Both the position numbers and the translations under genes were made by a program. Positions 1 to 8,994 of a stretch of DNA of 64,000 nt are shown one piece after another. Source of the stretch: Ignavibacteria bacterium UBA2360 (GTDB lineage Bacteria; Bacteroidota; Ignavibacteria; Tepidaquicellales; OLB5). A model generated the notes under the pieces. It saw only the letters and a program-made list of their open reading frames with translations. It was not told the DNA's origin and ran no database searches. The first letter of the stretch is position 1, and each line of letters begins with the position of its first letter. The stretch spans positions 269,696 through 333,695 of the forward strand of contig DDTQ01000011.1 of the NCBI GenBank assembly GCA_002344125.1. The letters are read 5' to 3'.

Positions 1-129
1 TTCCAGTTCTTTGTATATTCAAAGGAACTGTGGAAAGGTAAGATCTTTGAAACAATTATGCACATTTTATTTGCACTTATTTGGATATATTTAACAGTTG
101 TTTATTTCTTAACTTACAGATCAATTTAA
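1..129 (+). CDS. C-terminal end of a membrane protein (partial)
   Basis: Frame 1 is open from the first base to a TAA at 127-129, giving the last 42 residues of a protein whose start lies outside the window. The tail has a short polar stretch (SKELWKGK) followed by a clear hydrophobic segment of about 20 residues (HILFALIWIYLTVVYFLTY), so it probably ends in a transmembrane helix. It stops 14 bases before the start of the next gene, which suggests co-transcription. The family is not recognisable from so short a piece. Confidence 0.5.
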   Translation, partial: FQFFVYSKELWKGKIFETIMHILFALIWIYLTVVYFLTYRSI

Positions 130-143
130 ACCAATTTAACAAA

Positions 144-698
144 ATGTCTAAAGACCCAATAGATCCGTTTGATAATGAAAATGAAGAGGAAAATAATGAC
201 GGAGATTTTGAGAGAGAGGGAGATTTTAACCCGGAAGATTATTTCAATGAAATAGATGAAGAGGATCTCGAGGAAGCCGAAGAGGAGATCAGGAAAGAAC
301 ATGAGCGGCTTCGCCAAATGCCGCTGTATAAAAGCGCGGTGAACATCAGGAAGCTCACCACATCGCTTGCTGAAACAATAAAGGAAGAAGAAGATTCCCT
401 GATGATGAAAGACCAGATGCTGATGAACGCGTACATTCTGGCGCCTAAAATTGCCGGTGCTGAAGCGGGTGATATGTACACCTTAAGAATGGAAAACGCT
501 GTGCTCATAAAAATTCACGCGAGGGACCTGTTAACGCAAACATCCTTCTGCAAAGCTGAAAAGCTTTCCAAGCCTGAATACCTGAAACTGCTTCGCGATG
601 AAATTGAAAATTTCAGGATCCTGTTTGTGGAATGGGTAAGATCATTTGATAAAGAAAACGATATACCGGATGACTGGGGGTTGTTTTACCAGGAGTGA
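144..698 (+). CDS. Conserved-looking acidic hypothetical protein
   Basis: I do not recognise this 184-residue protein. The frame stays open upstream to 81, but the ATG at 144 (MSKDPIDPF) is preferred because the preceding gene ends at 129. The first 60 residues are extremely acidic (DNENEEENNDGDFE, then DEEDLEEAEEE), followed by a helical charged region and a more hydrophobic C-terminal half ending around FRILFVEWVRSFDKEND. There is no signal peptide or membrane segment, so it is probably cytosolic. The acidic N-terminus could bind a basic partner such as a DNA- or RNA-binding protein, but that is only a guess. Confidence 0.75.
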   Translation: MSKDPIDPFDNENEEENNDGDFEREGDFNPEDYFNEIDEEDLEEAEEEIRKEHERLRQMPLYKSAVNIRKLTTSLAETIKEEEDSLMMKDQMLMNAYILAPKIAGAEAGDMYTLRMENAVLIKIHARDLLTQTSFCKAEKLSKPEYLKLLRDEIENFRILFVEWVRSFDKENDIPDDWGLFYQE

Positions 699-716
699 CA
701 CTGCTTTACAATGATA

Positions 717-1115
717 CTATTTTGGCTCCGCTATCGCTTCAGTTTCTATTTCAATTAACATATCGGGGTGAATAAAACCCTTTACTTCAACCATAGTTGC
801 GCAGGGTTTTATATCCTTAAAAAATTCAGCGTGAGCCCTGGCTATATCTTCCCACATACTTATATCTGTAACAAACATCCTGTTCCATACAACCTGCTCC
901 ATTGAGCTTCCCGCTTCTTCAAGGTACTTTTTGATCTTCTGAAATATGAATTTTGTCTGGGCGTAAGCGTCCCCAACGCCTGTAATTTCACCGTTTTCAT
1001 CAACTGATGTGGTGCCTGTAACCATTACGCGGTTACCCGCTCGTATGGCCCGGGAATACCCTACAATATCTTCCCACTTTGCGCCGCTCGATATCTTTTT
1101 GATCTCCATATTCAT
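717..1115 (-). CDS. Rid-family (YjgF/YER057c/UK114) protein lacking the catalytic Arg
   Basis: The 132-residue length and the ending MVEVKGFIHPDMLIEIETEAIA are typical of the Rid/YjgF superfamily, small trimeric cytosolic proteins. True RidA enzymes hydrolyse reactive enamine/imine intermediates such as 2-aminoacrylate and need an arginine in the P-x-R-x-x-V-E-V segment. Here that segment reads PCATMVEV, with Ala in place of Arg, so this belongs to one of the Arg-less Rid subfamilies and should not be called a 2-iminobutanoate deaminase. It is convergent with the upstream gene (18-base gap) and stands alone. The start could be the ATG at 1115 or the one two codons later. Confidence 0.88.
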   Translation of the reverse strand: MNMEIKKISSGAKWEDIVGYSRAIRAGNRVMVTGTTSVDENGEITGVGDAYAQTKFIFQKIKKYLEEAGSSMEQVVWNRMFVTDISMWEDIARAHAEFFKDIKPCATMVEVKGFIHPDMLIEIETEAIAEPK

Positions 1116-1247
1116 TATTTATTAAACTAATTTCAGACAAAATCTTAGCAACAAAAATACATTTTTTATTCTCTTGATTAAAAAATGCGGAGCGTATTGA
1201 TTACTCCGCATATTATCCACTGACGTCTATATAGTTCAAACAAAAAA

Positions 1248-2699
1248 TTACTTTTTGTTTTGCAGTTTTTCAAGCATTTGTTTACCGCCTTCGTTATCGG
1301 GATTAAGTTCAATTGATCTTTTATAATTCAGTATAGCGTTTTCAATATCGCCTGCCTCGGCAAGAGCTTCGCCGTAGCTATCATATACATTCGAAGATTC
1401 CGGGTATAGTTCAACATTCAGCTTAAACACTTCAACGGCTTCGGTTATTTTCCCTGCCGCAAGCAGGTTATAACCAAGCATATTCATTTCACGCTCCCGG
1501 GTTACAAATTCATCTTTGTTATCTCTTATCTTCGCGAATTCTATAATGGCAGCATTAATTCCACTTTCGGTAATTGCCCTTGAAAGTTCCTCGGCGGAAC
1601 TCTTCTTTGGATTTGCAGGCTCTATTCCATAAAGTATGTTTACGATCCCGAGGGTTAAATGATTCAGATTGCCCCCTTCGAAGTTATTCAGCACCATAAT
1701 GAACTTATTATCGTCAACAAGCCTGGTTTCAAGAGAGTTGAAACCGAATATACCGCCGCTGTGTGTTACAACTTTCAGCTTCTTATCGCCTATCGGCTGC
1801 TCTATTATCTGCCAGCCGTAACCGTAATTATTTAAAACGGGAGTGAACATCTTTTCTTTATATTCATTGCTCAGTAATTTATCTGAATACAATGCCTGAT
1901 CCCACTTGAACATATCTTCTGCCGTTGAATACATTGAGCCTGCTGAATACGGTACAGTCATTTCAAGAAATTTTGCCGGTTGGAAATCCCCAAGCAGCCT
2001 TGTGTAACCTTTTGCCATATTTTCATACAATTTATCACTGTGCTCATTTCCCGAACTATTCATACCAACAGGGATCAATATGTTTTCCTGCAGATTCTCT
2101 TCCCAGGATCTGCCTGTAACTTCTTCTATCACTAAACCCAGTATAAAATAACCCGAATTGGAATATTCCCACTTTGTGCCGGGCTCAAAGATCAGATCTT
2201 CGCTGCAGTATTTGAGTACGAAATCTTTGGGTGTCACTTTTGCGCCGGATTCTTCCTGCATGAATTTTCGGTTTTCTGTATAGTTTGCCAGACCCGAGGT
2301 ATGGCTTAAGATCTGGCTAATGGTGATCTTATCGCCGGTATCTTTTCTGTAATAAGGAAGGTAATCGGTTAATTTGCCTTCAAGTTTAATTTTCCCTTTT
2401 TCAGCAAGCTGCATTATAAGCATAGCGGTGAACTGCTTGGTTACAGATGCCAGCCGAAACTTCGTTTCGCTGTTATTGGGTATGCTGTTCTCAAAATCCT
2501 GCATACCGTAACCCTTGCTTAGTATTATTTTCCCGTCTTCAGCAACAAGTACAGCGCCGTTAAACTGACCAAGGGCATTGTATTTTAAGATCAATTCATC
2601 AATTTTCTGAACTTTTTCCTGTGAATGTACCTGGTGTGAAAGAACAAACAGCAGCAACGCTGCGAATAAACAGAGTGATGTTTTAAAAAATCTGGGCAT
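1248..2699 (-). CDS. Exported serine hydrolase (beta-lactamase/class C family) with C-terminal TPR repeats
   Basis: The start is placed at the ATG at 2699, which gives a classical signal peptide (MPRFFKTSLCLFAALLLFVLSHQVHSQ); the frame extends 32 codons further upstream without any export signal. The mature protein is a beta-lactamase-related serine hydrolase. The SxxK nucleophile motif SVTK lies at residues 85-88, a YSN motif (YSNSGYF) near 180 and an HSGG motif near 312. The last 70-80 residues form TPR-like helices (NVYDSYGEALAEAGDIENAI). Relatives include penicillin-binding-like esterases, D-aminopeptidases and peptidases, so the substrate cannot be assigned. It would act in the periplasm or at the outer membrane. 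The neighbour at 2869-3369 has the same orientation but is separated by a tandem-repeat tract. Confidence 0.9.
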   Translation of the reverse strand: MPRFFKTSLCLFAALLLFVLSHQVHSQEKVQKIDELILKYNALGQFNGAVLVAEDGKIILSKGYGMQDFENSIPNNSETKFRLASVTKQFTAMLIMQLAEKGKIKLEGKLTDYLPYYRKDTGDKITISQILSHTSGLANYTENRKFMQEESGAKVTPKDFVLKYCSEDLIFEPGTKWEYSNSGYFILGLVIEEVTGRSWEENLQENILIPVGMNSSGNEHSDKLYENMAKGYTRLLGDFQPAKFLEMTVPYSAGSMYSTAEDMFKWDQALYSDKLLSNEYKEKMFTPVLNNYGYGWQIIEQPIGDKKLKVVTHSGGIFGFNSLETRLVDDNKFIMVLNNFEGGNLNHLTLGIVNILYGIEPANPKKSSAEELSRAITESGINAAIIEFAKIRDNKDEFVTREREMNMLGYNLLAAGKITEAVEVFKLNVELYPESSNVYDSYGEALAEAGDIENAILNYKRSIELNPDNEGGKQMLEKLQNKK

Positions 2700-2803
2700 T
2701 TTTCCGGTTTCTATTTTATTTATAATTCTGGCAAACAAAGAGTGCCAATACTTGCTATATGGGTTATGACGGAAAATGCATTTGCAGGGTTTCACTCAAT
2801 AAA

Positions 2804-2875
2804 CTTTATACACTCAATACACTCAATACTCTCCGTACACTCAACACACTCAACACACTTTATACACTCTATACG
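2804..2875. repeat. Degenerate 9-bp tandem repeat (8 units)
   Basis: Eight consecutive 9-base units read CTTTATACA, CTCAATACA, CTCAATACT, CTCCGTACA, CTCAACACA, CTCAACACA, CTTTATACA and CTCTATACG. The tract lies between two minus-strand genes, and its last unit overlaps the stop codon of the acetyltransferase gene. It is a minisatellite-like array that may vary in copy number between strains. Confidence 0.85.
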
Positions 2876-3369
2876 CTGATCGCGTACATCAGCATCTTTA
2901 TTCCCATATATTCATACTCTTTCTCATACTTCATCCCTGATTTTTCGATAACGCGTATGCTAGGAGAGTTTTGCGGATAGACAATTGCAACAACACGCTT
3001 CAGTCCAAGTTTATTCAGCCCGTATTCCAGGGTAGCCTTTGCAATTTCTGTGGCGTATCCATTGCCCCAGTAAGGTTCATCAAGCATGTAAGATAGCTCA
3101 ATATCGCTTTTATCAGGGAGGTAATTGAATCCGCATTTACCGATGAGCGCGCCATCTTCCCTGCGAACAACCGCCCAGCTTGTAAAGCCGTGGGTCCTTT
3201 CGTAGTCATTCCAATTGGAAATGGATTGCTCGGCCGCAGAACGCGGCAGCGTTTTGCCATCGGCAATAAAACGCATTACTTCGGCATCGCCGAACATTTT
3301 GGCAATAACATCAGCATCTTCAGGCTGCTGGTTTCGCAGCGTTAATCTTTCAGTTTCAAGTATTTTCAT
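2869..3369 (-). CDS. GNAT-family N-acetyltransferase (RimJ/RimL-like)
   Basis: This 166-residue protein has the RimJ/RimL-type GNAT layout. It begins LETERLTLRNQQPEDAD, has a central strand SWAVVRREDGALIGKCGF, the subfamily signature ELSYMLDEPYWGNGYATE containing the acetyl-CoA pyrophosphate-binding turn, and YPQNSPSIRVIEKSGM near the C-terminus. Such enzymes transfer acetyl groups from acetyl-CoA to protein N-termini or small amines in the cytosol; the substrate is not predictable here. The final codons and stop run into a 9-bp tandem repeat, so the C-terminus (MLMYAISV) may have been altered by repeat expansion. Confidence 0.9.
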   Translation of the reverse strand: MKILETERLTLRNQQPEDADVIAKMFGDAEVMRFIADGKTLPRSAAEQSISNWNDYERTHGFTSWAVVRREDGALIGKCGFNYLPDKSDIELSYMLDEPYWGNGYATEIAKATLEYGLNKLGLKRVVAIVYPQNSPSIRVIEKSGMKYEKEYEYMGIKMLMYAISV

Positions 3370-3410
3370 AATACAATATTTATCAATTTTTTTAATTTAT
3401 CTTCTTCAAC

Positions 3411-3452
3411 TCCCTTCTCTCCTTTTAGGAGAGGGGCCGGTGGTGAGGTTAA
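3411..3452. repeat. Palindromic repeat, family 1 (CTCTCC..GGAGAG + GTGAGGTTAAAAC)
   Basis: A hairpin CTCTCC (3417-3422) / GGAGAG (3428-3433) is followed by a G-rich arm ending GGTGAGGTTAAAAC. Related copies occur at 31801-31862 and 62827-62870. The TTA inside the conserved GAGGTTAAAA end is, on the minus strand, the TAA stop codon of the GH5 gene. Confidence 0.75.
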
Positions 3453-4528
3453 AACATATTCCATTTTCTCACTGCTTCCTCAAATCCTTCGCCCAAACCA
3501 AAACCATAATCGTGGCCGTCTTTGTTCCACCCCTGTGCTTCAAAAGACCACAGCATAATACCGCCAACTCCCGCATTGAACTTCTCGGTTATATCAAGAT
3601 CCATAATTTTAACTCTATCCCTGCCGGGAATATTCTTAAATCCGGTTTCACCTATGTAAACCGGCTTGCCTATTCTCTCAGCGAAGCTTACATCCCTACT
3701 ATTATAGATGTTCCAAATCCACCTAAGGGTTAACGGGAATCTGAATAATTTCCCTTTTTTAAGAAAATAACCATCTATTCCCGCGAACGGTTTTTCAATT
3801 GAGTTACCAAGTTTAGAGTAACGCTCCGCTTTTTTAAGCTCACCTTTAAATCTGTATAAAATATCCAGCCTTTCAAATATACCTGAATCATAACTATAAT
3901 CATGCAGTGAAACAGCATCCAGAGTATCAAGTGAATACAACTTCCTGAAATTCTTTTTATTGAACACAGAAAAATACGAGCCAAACTTATCACCAACTCC
4001 GCCGACCGTTCCGATTGACAGCAAGTGATTTCCGTTCACGCTTTTTATTTCCCCTGATACCACTTTGGCGAAATCATAAAAAACATTGAAATGATCTGTC
4101 TCAGGTTCATTGATGAGCTCCCATATCATTATCTCAGGGCGCTCTTTAAACTCACCGGTAACAGCTTTAACATATCTCAAATATTCATTCCTGTAGCCGC
4201 CATTGTACCATGCTTCATCAATTTTGTAATTCTGCAAATAGCCCCATTTATCGGCCAGCGATATTATAAGCTTGATGCCAAACGAATTCACAGCCCCGCA
4301 AATTTCATTGAGTTTATCGATCTGTGCCTGTATGGGTTTGTTTTCAAACAGCCAGAACCTAAGCGCGGTAAAACCGGCTTCTGCGGAATCTTCAATTATG
4401 CTCTTTGTTATACCGCTTTCCAGATTGGCCAGTTCGTAAACATTTGCGCCAACAAACCTGAAGGGTTTGCCGCCAAGTGTGAAGATGCCATTAGTATTTT
4501 TAACATAGTCCTGCAATTTTATACTCAA
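3449..4528 (-). CDS. GH5-like glycoside hydrolase (mannanase/cellulase type)
   Basis: This 359-residue protein fits the (beta/alpha)8 clan A retaining glycosidases, closest to family 5. It shows an early strand TALRFWLF, the acid/base motif ELINEPE (Glu141) after the strand EIMIWE, a conserved His-Asp segment (SLHDYSYDSG) and the nucleophile motif YIGETGF (Glu294). GH5/GH113-type enzymes cut beta-mannans, cellulose or related beta-glycans. There is no signal peptide, so it may act on imported oligosaccharides or need reannotation of its start. It is divergent from the gene at 4617. The stop codon lies inside the end of a dispersed palindromic repeat. Confidence 0.85.
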   Translation of the reverse strand: MSIKLQDYVKNTNGIFTLGGKPFRFVGANVYELANLESGITKSIIEDSAEAGFTALRFWLFENKPIQAQIDKLNEICGAVNSFGIKLIISLADKWGYLQNYKIDEAWYNGGYRNEYLRYVKAVTGEFKERPEIMIWELINEPETDHFNVFYDFAKVVSGEIKSVNGNHLLSIGTVGGVGDKFGSYFSVFNKKNFRKLYSLDTLDAVSLHDYSYDSGIFERLDILYRFKGELKKAERYSKLGNSIEKPFAGIDGYFLKKGKLFRFPLTLRWIWNIYNSRDVSFAERIGKPVYIGETGFKNIPGRDRVKIMDLDITEKFNAGVGGIMLWSFEAQGWNKDGHDYGFGLGEGFEEAVRKWNMF

Positions 4529-4616
4529 AAATAGCGATTACATTTAATAATACAAAAAAAATTATAACCATTTAGTTGCAGATTTTAAGTACTCCGAAAT
4601 CGTTATATTTGTTACA

Positions 4617-5183
4617 ATGAAAGTAATATTAATTATCATAATTTCTCTTTTCACGCTAACTCATTCTTCAAAATCCCAAAACATTGAGGCTTTTCAGAAA
4701 GTTAATGAAACCCGATACAGGCATACCAAAGGAACTGACTTCACAAACTCATTTTTTTGGGGTTCTGTACTGGTAATTAGCCCTACGCTGGTACTTGAAG
4801 ATAAGAAGGCATACTTCGGATTATCAAAGGAGCTTTCAGCCGGAAAGTATCCTTTCGGGAGAGTTGAACTTGATTATACATACATCTTCCGGGGTGAGCG
4901 CACCAGCGCTTTTCATTTATCATATAACCAGGATATTCCATTAAACGGAAATTTTTCGCAGCCTTCCCTGTTTATGATATCACCCGGTGGCGGCTACTAT
5001 ACAGATCTTACCCGAAAGGGCATTTTTGTGCAGGCAGCAATTGGTTTATGGGCTTCCACGGGATTTATGGATGGGCTCTCTATACACCCCAACTTAAAAT
5101 TCCGCAAAGTATTCATGAAAGATGGCCTGCCGGGCGTGTTTGAAATATCGCTTGGTGTAGGCTTCGGATTTTATTCACGGTAA
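4617..5183 (+). CDS. Exported hypothetical protein, possibly outer-membrane beta-barrel
   Basis: The 188-residue product begins with a signal peptide (MKVILIIIISLFTLTHSSKSQ). The rest is rich in alternating hydrophobic/polar strands and aromatic residues (ELDYTYIFRGERTSAFHLSYNQ, then FEISLGVGFGFYSR) and ends in Arg after a Tyr, resembling small outer-membrane beta-barrels. No named family is recognised. A TATATTTG string at 4604-4611, just before the ATG, matches the Bacteroidetes-type -7 element, but no -33 element sits at the proper spacing. It is followed closely by the M1 peptidase gene and may be co-transcribed. Confidence 0.75.
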   Translation: MKVILIIIISLFTLTHSSKSQNIEAFQKVNETRYRHTKGTDFTNSFFWGSVLVISPTLVLEDKKAYFGLSKELSAGKYPFGRVELDYTYIFRGERTSAFHLSYNQDIPLNGNFSQPSLFMISPGGGYYTDLTRKGIFVQAAIGLWASTGFMDGLSIHPNLKFRKVFMKDGLPGVFEISLGVGFGFYSR

Positions 5184-5260
5184 TGTTTCTGAACCCGCCA
5201 AAAAAAAATTTCCCGAAAAAGAACCTTTTTTATGATTTTGTTATTAAATATCTTATAGTA

Positions 5261-7132
5261 ATGATCAACAAGAAATCCATAATGTTCCTCCTATTTTTGC
5301 TTCAGGCAGGAGTGTATTCGCAGTCCTTATATATCCCGCTGGAATACCTTGCCGCCTATGAAAATGGCACCCGCTCGCTTGACGGCAACCCGGGCACGGA
5401 ATATTGGCAAAATCACGCTGATTACAAAATTACAGCTTCAATCGACCCTTCTACAGGAATTCTGAAAGGCTCCGCCGCTATAACATATTATAATGCCAGC
5501 CCGGATTCACTTGATAGGATCGTTATCAGGCTGTATCAAAACATTAATAAATTTGACGCTATGCGTGATTTTCCCTTTAAGTCAGTCAGCGATTCTGAAG
5601 GTATTACCATCAACGCGCTCACAGTTGGCAAAAAAAGCTACAACATGCCAACTGATACATCGCTGGAATATACAGGGACAAATCTGATAATAAAAAATAT
5701 CGTCATCGCGCCGGGCAAGCAAAGTGTTATAAATATTTCATGGGAATTCAAGATTCCTAAAGATAACGGCATCAGAATGGGGCAATATGATTCAACAATA
5801 ATGTTCATAGCATATTGGTATCCGCAGATAGCTGTTTACGATGATATTGATGAATGGGATATGACTGAATACACAGGCAACGCGGAATTCTACAATGATT
5901 TCAATAATTTCGATGTAAAAATTACCGTGCCATCAGATTTTGGTATATGGGCAACCGGTGAACTTCAGAATCCTGAAAGCGTGCTCGCGCCTCAAATACT
6001 ATCTAAATACGCCGAAGCGCAGATTTCTCCAACTACCGTAAACATTATCACAGCTAATGATATTCCCGGCGGTGTATTCAGCAGCAGCAGCCAAACAAAC
6101 ACATGGCGCTTCATTGCAAAAAGCGTAAGTGATTTCACATTTGGCGTCGGAAAAGATATGTTATGGGATGGAAGATCTGCTGAGGGCGGAAATAAAAAAG
6201 TCTTTGTAAATTCAGTTTACAAACCATCTTCAGTTACGTTTTATGAAGTTTGTGATATAGCCGCCAAAACAGTTGAGTTGCTTTCCAAAGATCTCCCCGG
6301 GATACCTTTCCCTTTTCCGAAGGTAACAGTATTCAACGGCAAGGGCGGCATGGAATCGCCCATGATGGTAAATATGGGGGCATCCGATCAGCGAATATGG
6401 ACGGTACATACCACAGTTCACGAAGTAGTACATTCATATTTTCCGTTCTATATGGGCATCAACGAACGCAAATACGCATGGATGGATGAAGGCTGGGCAC
6501 AAATGCTTTCAGAATATATACAGTATGAAATCGATAAAACAATAGATTTCCGCGCAAGGAATGTGAAACGTTATCTGGATTACTCCGGGCAGTTTGATGA
6601 AATTCCGATGATGTACCCAAGCCATATGATACGCGGTGAAATGTACGGCAACCATGCCTACTTCCGCCCGGCTAACGCATACAATATGATGCGGGACTTT
6701 ATGGGTGATGCGGAGTTTAAAAAAGCGCTGCAGGAATATATTAAGCGGTGGAACGGCAAGCACCCTACACCATACGATTTCTTCTTCACATTTGAAGATG
6801 TAACCGATGACGATTTGGGCTGGTTCTTTGAACCCTGGTTCTTCAAACAGGGATATCCTGATCTTGCAATTGATACGGCATACGTGAAAGATGACCTTTT
6901 AAGGATAGGAGTTGCCCGCGAGGGAGAGCTGCCCGTTCCGGTAGCGCTGACCGTAAAATTCAAAGATGGCAGCACAAAGCGCGCCTACCGCACAGTTTCA
7001 GCGTGGAAAAACGAAGAGGAAGAATCTATTTGGATTGAAATTGAAACCGATAAGAAACCCCTGTTAATTGAGCTCGGAAGCCCTTACATACCCGATTCAG
7101 ATACGACAAACAATTACTGGCAATTCAAATAA
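5261..7132 (+). CDS. Exported M1-family zinc metallopeptidase
   Basis: The ATG at 5261 is chosen because it starts a good signal peptide (MINKKSIMFLLFLLQAGVYSQ); the open frame reaches back to 5183 only through a Lys/Asn-rich stretch. The 623-residue product has an N-terminal beta-rich domain, a GAMEN-like exopeptidase loop (GGMESPMM) and the gluzincin zinc site H387-E-V-V-H391 with the third ligand Glu410 in WMDEGWAQ, 18 residues after the second His. M1 enzymes remove N-terminal residues from peptides. Export suggests scavenging of extracellular or periplasmic peptides. The C-terminal domain (after about 530) is small and beta-rich, with no T9SS sorting motif. Confidence 0.93.
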   Translation: MINKKSIMFLLFLLQAGVYSQSLYIPLEYLAAYENGTRSLDGNPGTEYWQNHADYKITASIDPSTGILKGSAAITYYNASPDSLDRIVIRLYQNINKFDAMRDFPFKSVSDSEGITINALTVGKKSYNMPTDTSLEYTGTNLIIKNIVIAPGKQSVINISWEFKIPKDNGIRMGQYDSTIMFIAYWYPQIAVYDDIDEWDMTEYTGNAEFYNDFNNFDVKITVPSDFGIWATGELQNPESVLAPQILSKYAEAQISPTTVNIITANDIPGGVFSSSSQTNTWRFIAKSVSDFTFGVGKDMLWDGRSAEGGNKKVFVNSVYKPSSVTFYEVCDIAAKTVELLSKDLPGIPFPFPKVTVFNGKGGMESPMMVNMGASDQRIWTVHTTVHEVVHSYFPFYMGINERKYAWMDEGWAQMLSEYIQYEIDKTIDFRARNVKRYLDYSGQFDEIPMMYPSHMIRGEMYGNHAYFRPANAYNMMRDFMGDAEFKKALQEYIKRWNGKHPTPYDFFFTFEDVTDDDLGWFFEPWFFKQGYPDLAIDTAYVKDDLLRIGVAREGELPVPVALTVKFKDGSTKRAYRTVSAWKNEEEESIWIEIETDKKPLLIELGSPYIPDSDTTNNYWQFK

Positions 7133-7134
7133 CC

Positions 7135-8595
7135 TCAAATGCTTTTTCTTTGAATGAGTTCATCTGTTTTTTCCAGCAGCCATCTTCTGTGATTCACCAT
7201 TTCACACGCTGTGATCTCTTCTTTTAATGCCTGGAGGTTTACTTTAAAACTGTACCGGGCCTTACACAATTTATTCACAAATTTTATAAAATTGCCGCAA
7301 ATTTTGCGGTTACTTTTACTTAGGAGCTTATCATTCTGAGTATATTTTCTGAAGTTTTCCAGTTCATTCAGTACTTCTTCTATATTTCCTAATTCATACT
7401 CAATGGTGGTTCTTGTGATCCTGGCATTTACCTTCATATGAACATCGGTATATGCAACCTTAGAAATATATTCTTTCGCTGCTTTGTAATCACCCTTCTT
7501 TTCACAAATCTTGCAATAGCAGTAGTTTCTCTCGTTTTCCCTGATATCCGGCGGCAATTTTGTGTAGTTTGTTTCAATGAACTCTTCAACCCATTTTATC
7601 TCATTCTGCCCTAATGCTATTATAACTATATTGGTAAATACATCCTTATCAAAAAAGCCGCCCTGAACCCTGTTATAAAGATTTCTTTCTACAATATACC
7701 GGTTCATTTCAAACATCATTTTGTAGAATTCTTTCTTACCGCTGTACACCTTTTCTATGCATATATTGGCTAGGATAGTAAGACCGTCTCTCCTGTCAAA
7801 TTTTTCAATTGGCGTTGCGTCGTTGCAGAGCTCTTTTTTCAGTTCATACATAAGCACTTCGTTCGAAGTATCAAGAAGAAGTTTCACCTGCCTGTAAGCC
7901 AAAGAAAGAACTTTATTCTGCAGGTATGGCTTACCTTCCTTTTCAAGAAAGCTCATAATGTATGGCAGAAAGTCCAGTTCAAACTCTGTATCTACAGTAA
8001 ACGATTTATTCAACAGGTAACGGTATCTTTGAAGCACCATTATTAAATAAAAATATGTCAGGTTGTCTGATTCCGCAAGCAGTGATTTATCAGGTTTATC
8101 TTTAACAGTAGTTGCGATATAACTGCGGGAATAGATGATATCTTTAAGTTTTTCAAGTTCAAATTTTCTTTCAAAGTATCTTGAATCGTGTAACTTTATC
8201 TGGTTCAGTTTCTTTTCTGTATGGGTTATTGTCTTTTTTGCGCTTTTATCCAGCCCAAGATCAAGCAGACTTTGAGCCACATATAATTCTTTGGCTGCAA
8301 GTGTTTTTGACATTTCGCTGTACGCAAGAAAATCCTCCGTAAGTTCAGTCAGCTTAAATATGATCATCCGCATGAAGCTGTCGTTGTATTCTGCCGGAAA
8401 GAACAGCTTGCTGAAAACCAATTCCTTCTTTATCTTTTCCGGCCTGAATTCAGGATGGAGATTGCGCAGATATTCAAACAGTTTTTCTGTGCTCTCGTTC
8501 TTATTGAAAAAGGGTGATTTTATAAAATCACCAAGCTCTCTCATTTGTTTTGAAGAGAGCCTTGAAAGTATTTCAACAAGATATGTTTTCTGCAT
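7135..8595 (-). CDS. Conserved helical hypothetical protein
   Basis: This 486-residue protein is almost entirely alpha-helical and rich in Lys, Glu, Leu and Tyr. Its N-terminal motif (LGDFIKSPFFNKNE) recurs, as I recall, in uncharacterised proteins of Bacteroidetes and Ignavibacteria. There is no signal peptide or membrane segment. The helical pairs in the middle (for example YCKICEKKGDYKAAKEYISK) resemble TPR/SEL-like solenoids. It is convergent with the M1 peptidase gene with only 2 bases between the two stops. Function unknown; a scaffold or regulatory role is a guess. Confidence 0.8.
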   Translation of the reverse strand: MQKTYLVEILSRLSSKQMRELGDFIKSPFFNKNESTEKLFEYLRNLHPEFRPEKIKKELVFSKLFFPAEYNDSFMRMIIFKLTELTEDFLAYSEMSKTLAAKELYVAQSLLDLGLDKSAKKTITHTEKKLNQIKLHDSRYFERKFELEKLKDIIYSRSYIATTVKDKPDKSLLAESDNLTYFYLIMVLQRYRYLLNKSFTVDTEFELDFLPYIMSFLEKEGKPYLQNKVLSLAYRQVKLLLDTSNEVLMYELKKELCNDATPIEKFDRRDGLTILANICIEKVYSGKKEFYKMMFEMNRYIVERNLYNRVQGGFFDKDVFTNIVIIALGQNEIKWVEEFIETNYTKLPPDIRENERNYCYCKICEKKGDYKAAKEYISKVAYTDVHMKVNARITRTTIEYELGNIEEVLNELENFRKYTQNDKLLSKSNRKICGNFIKFVNKLCKARYSFKVNLQALKEEITACEMVNHRRWLLEKTDELIQRKSI

Positions 8596-8842
8596 TATTT
8601 ACAAACTTTCATAATAATTAATACCTGAGTTTTTATTCAAATAACCGGCATTTTCAGCATTTTTCTTGGATACTCACGGACCAATTCTCCATTTTCTGAA
8701 ACAAACCTGCTTAATATTCCTGCAGCGGCTACAGCTAACAATCTAAAAATGTCTTCTTTTGAAATTACTGAAAAATGTACTTTTTCCGCGTTTACGATAC
8801 ATTTCTATATCCTTTGAAGTGAAAAAATCCAAAATAAGTTTC

Positions 8843-8875
8843 TTTGAACTATAACTCCCGCCGGTTCTATCTTTG
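8843..8875 (+). promoter_or_regulatory. Candidate Bacteroidetes-type promoter in the 399-base gap before the T9SS protein gene
   Basis: TTTG at 8843-8846 is followed after 21 bases by TATCTTTG at 8868-8875, matching the TTTG / TAnnTTTG (-33/-7) promoter described for Bacteroidetes. It would give a leader of roughly 110 bases for the gene at 8995. The rest of the 8596-8994 gap is AT-rich and holds nothing else I can name, apart from a weak hairpin around 8770-8790. Whether this lineage uses that promoter type is an assumption. Confidence 0.4.
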
Positions 8876-8994
8876 TATGAAAAATAATTATTCTCAAATC
8901 CAATAGAAATGAAAAACTGAATTCAGAAACCACCGGTAAGAAGATCTGAAAGACTGAAAGAATTAATCAAAACCATCATCATAAACGCACAAAC

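Noticed and set aside
2759..2980. Plus-strand ORF of repeated Leu-Asn-Thr units
   Set aside because: It is produced by the 9-bp tandem repeat and overlaps the GNAT gene on the other strand; no start signal.
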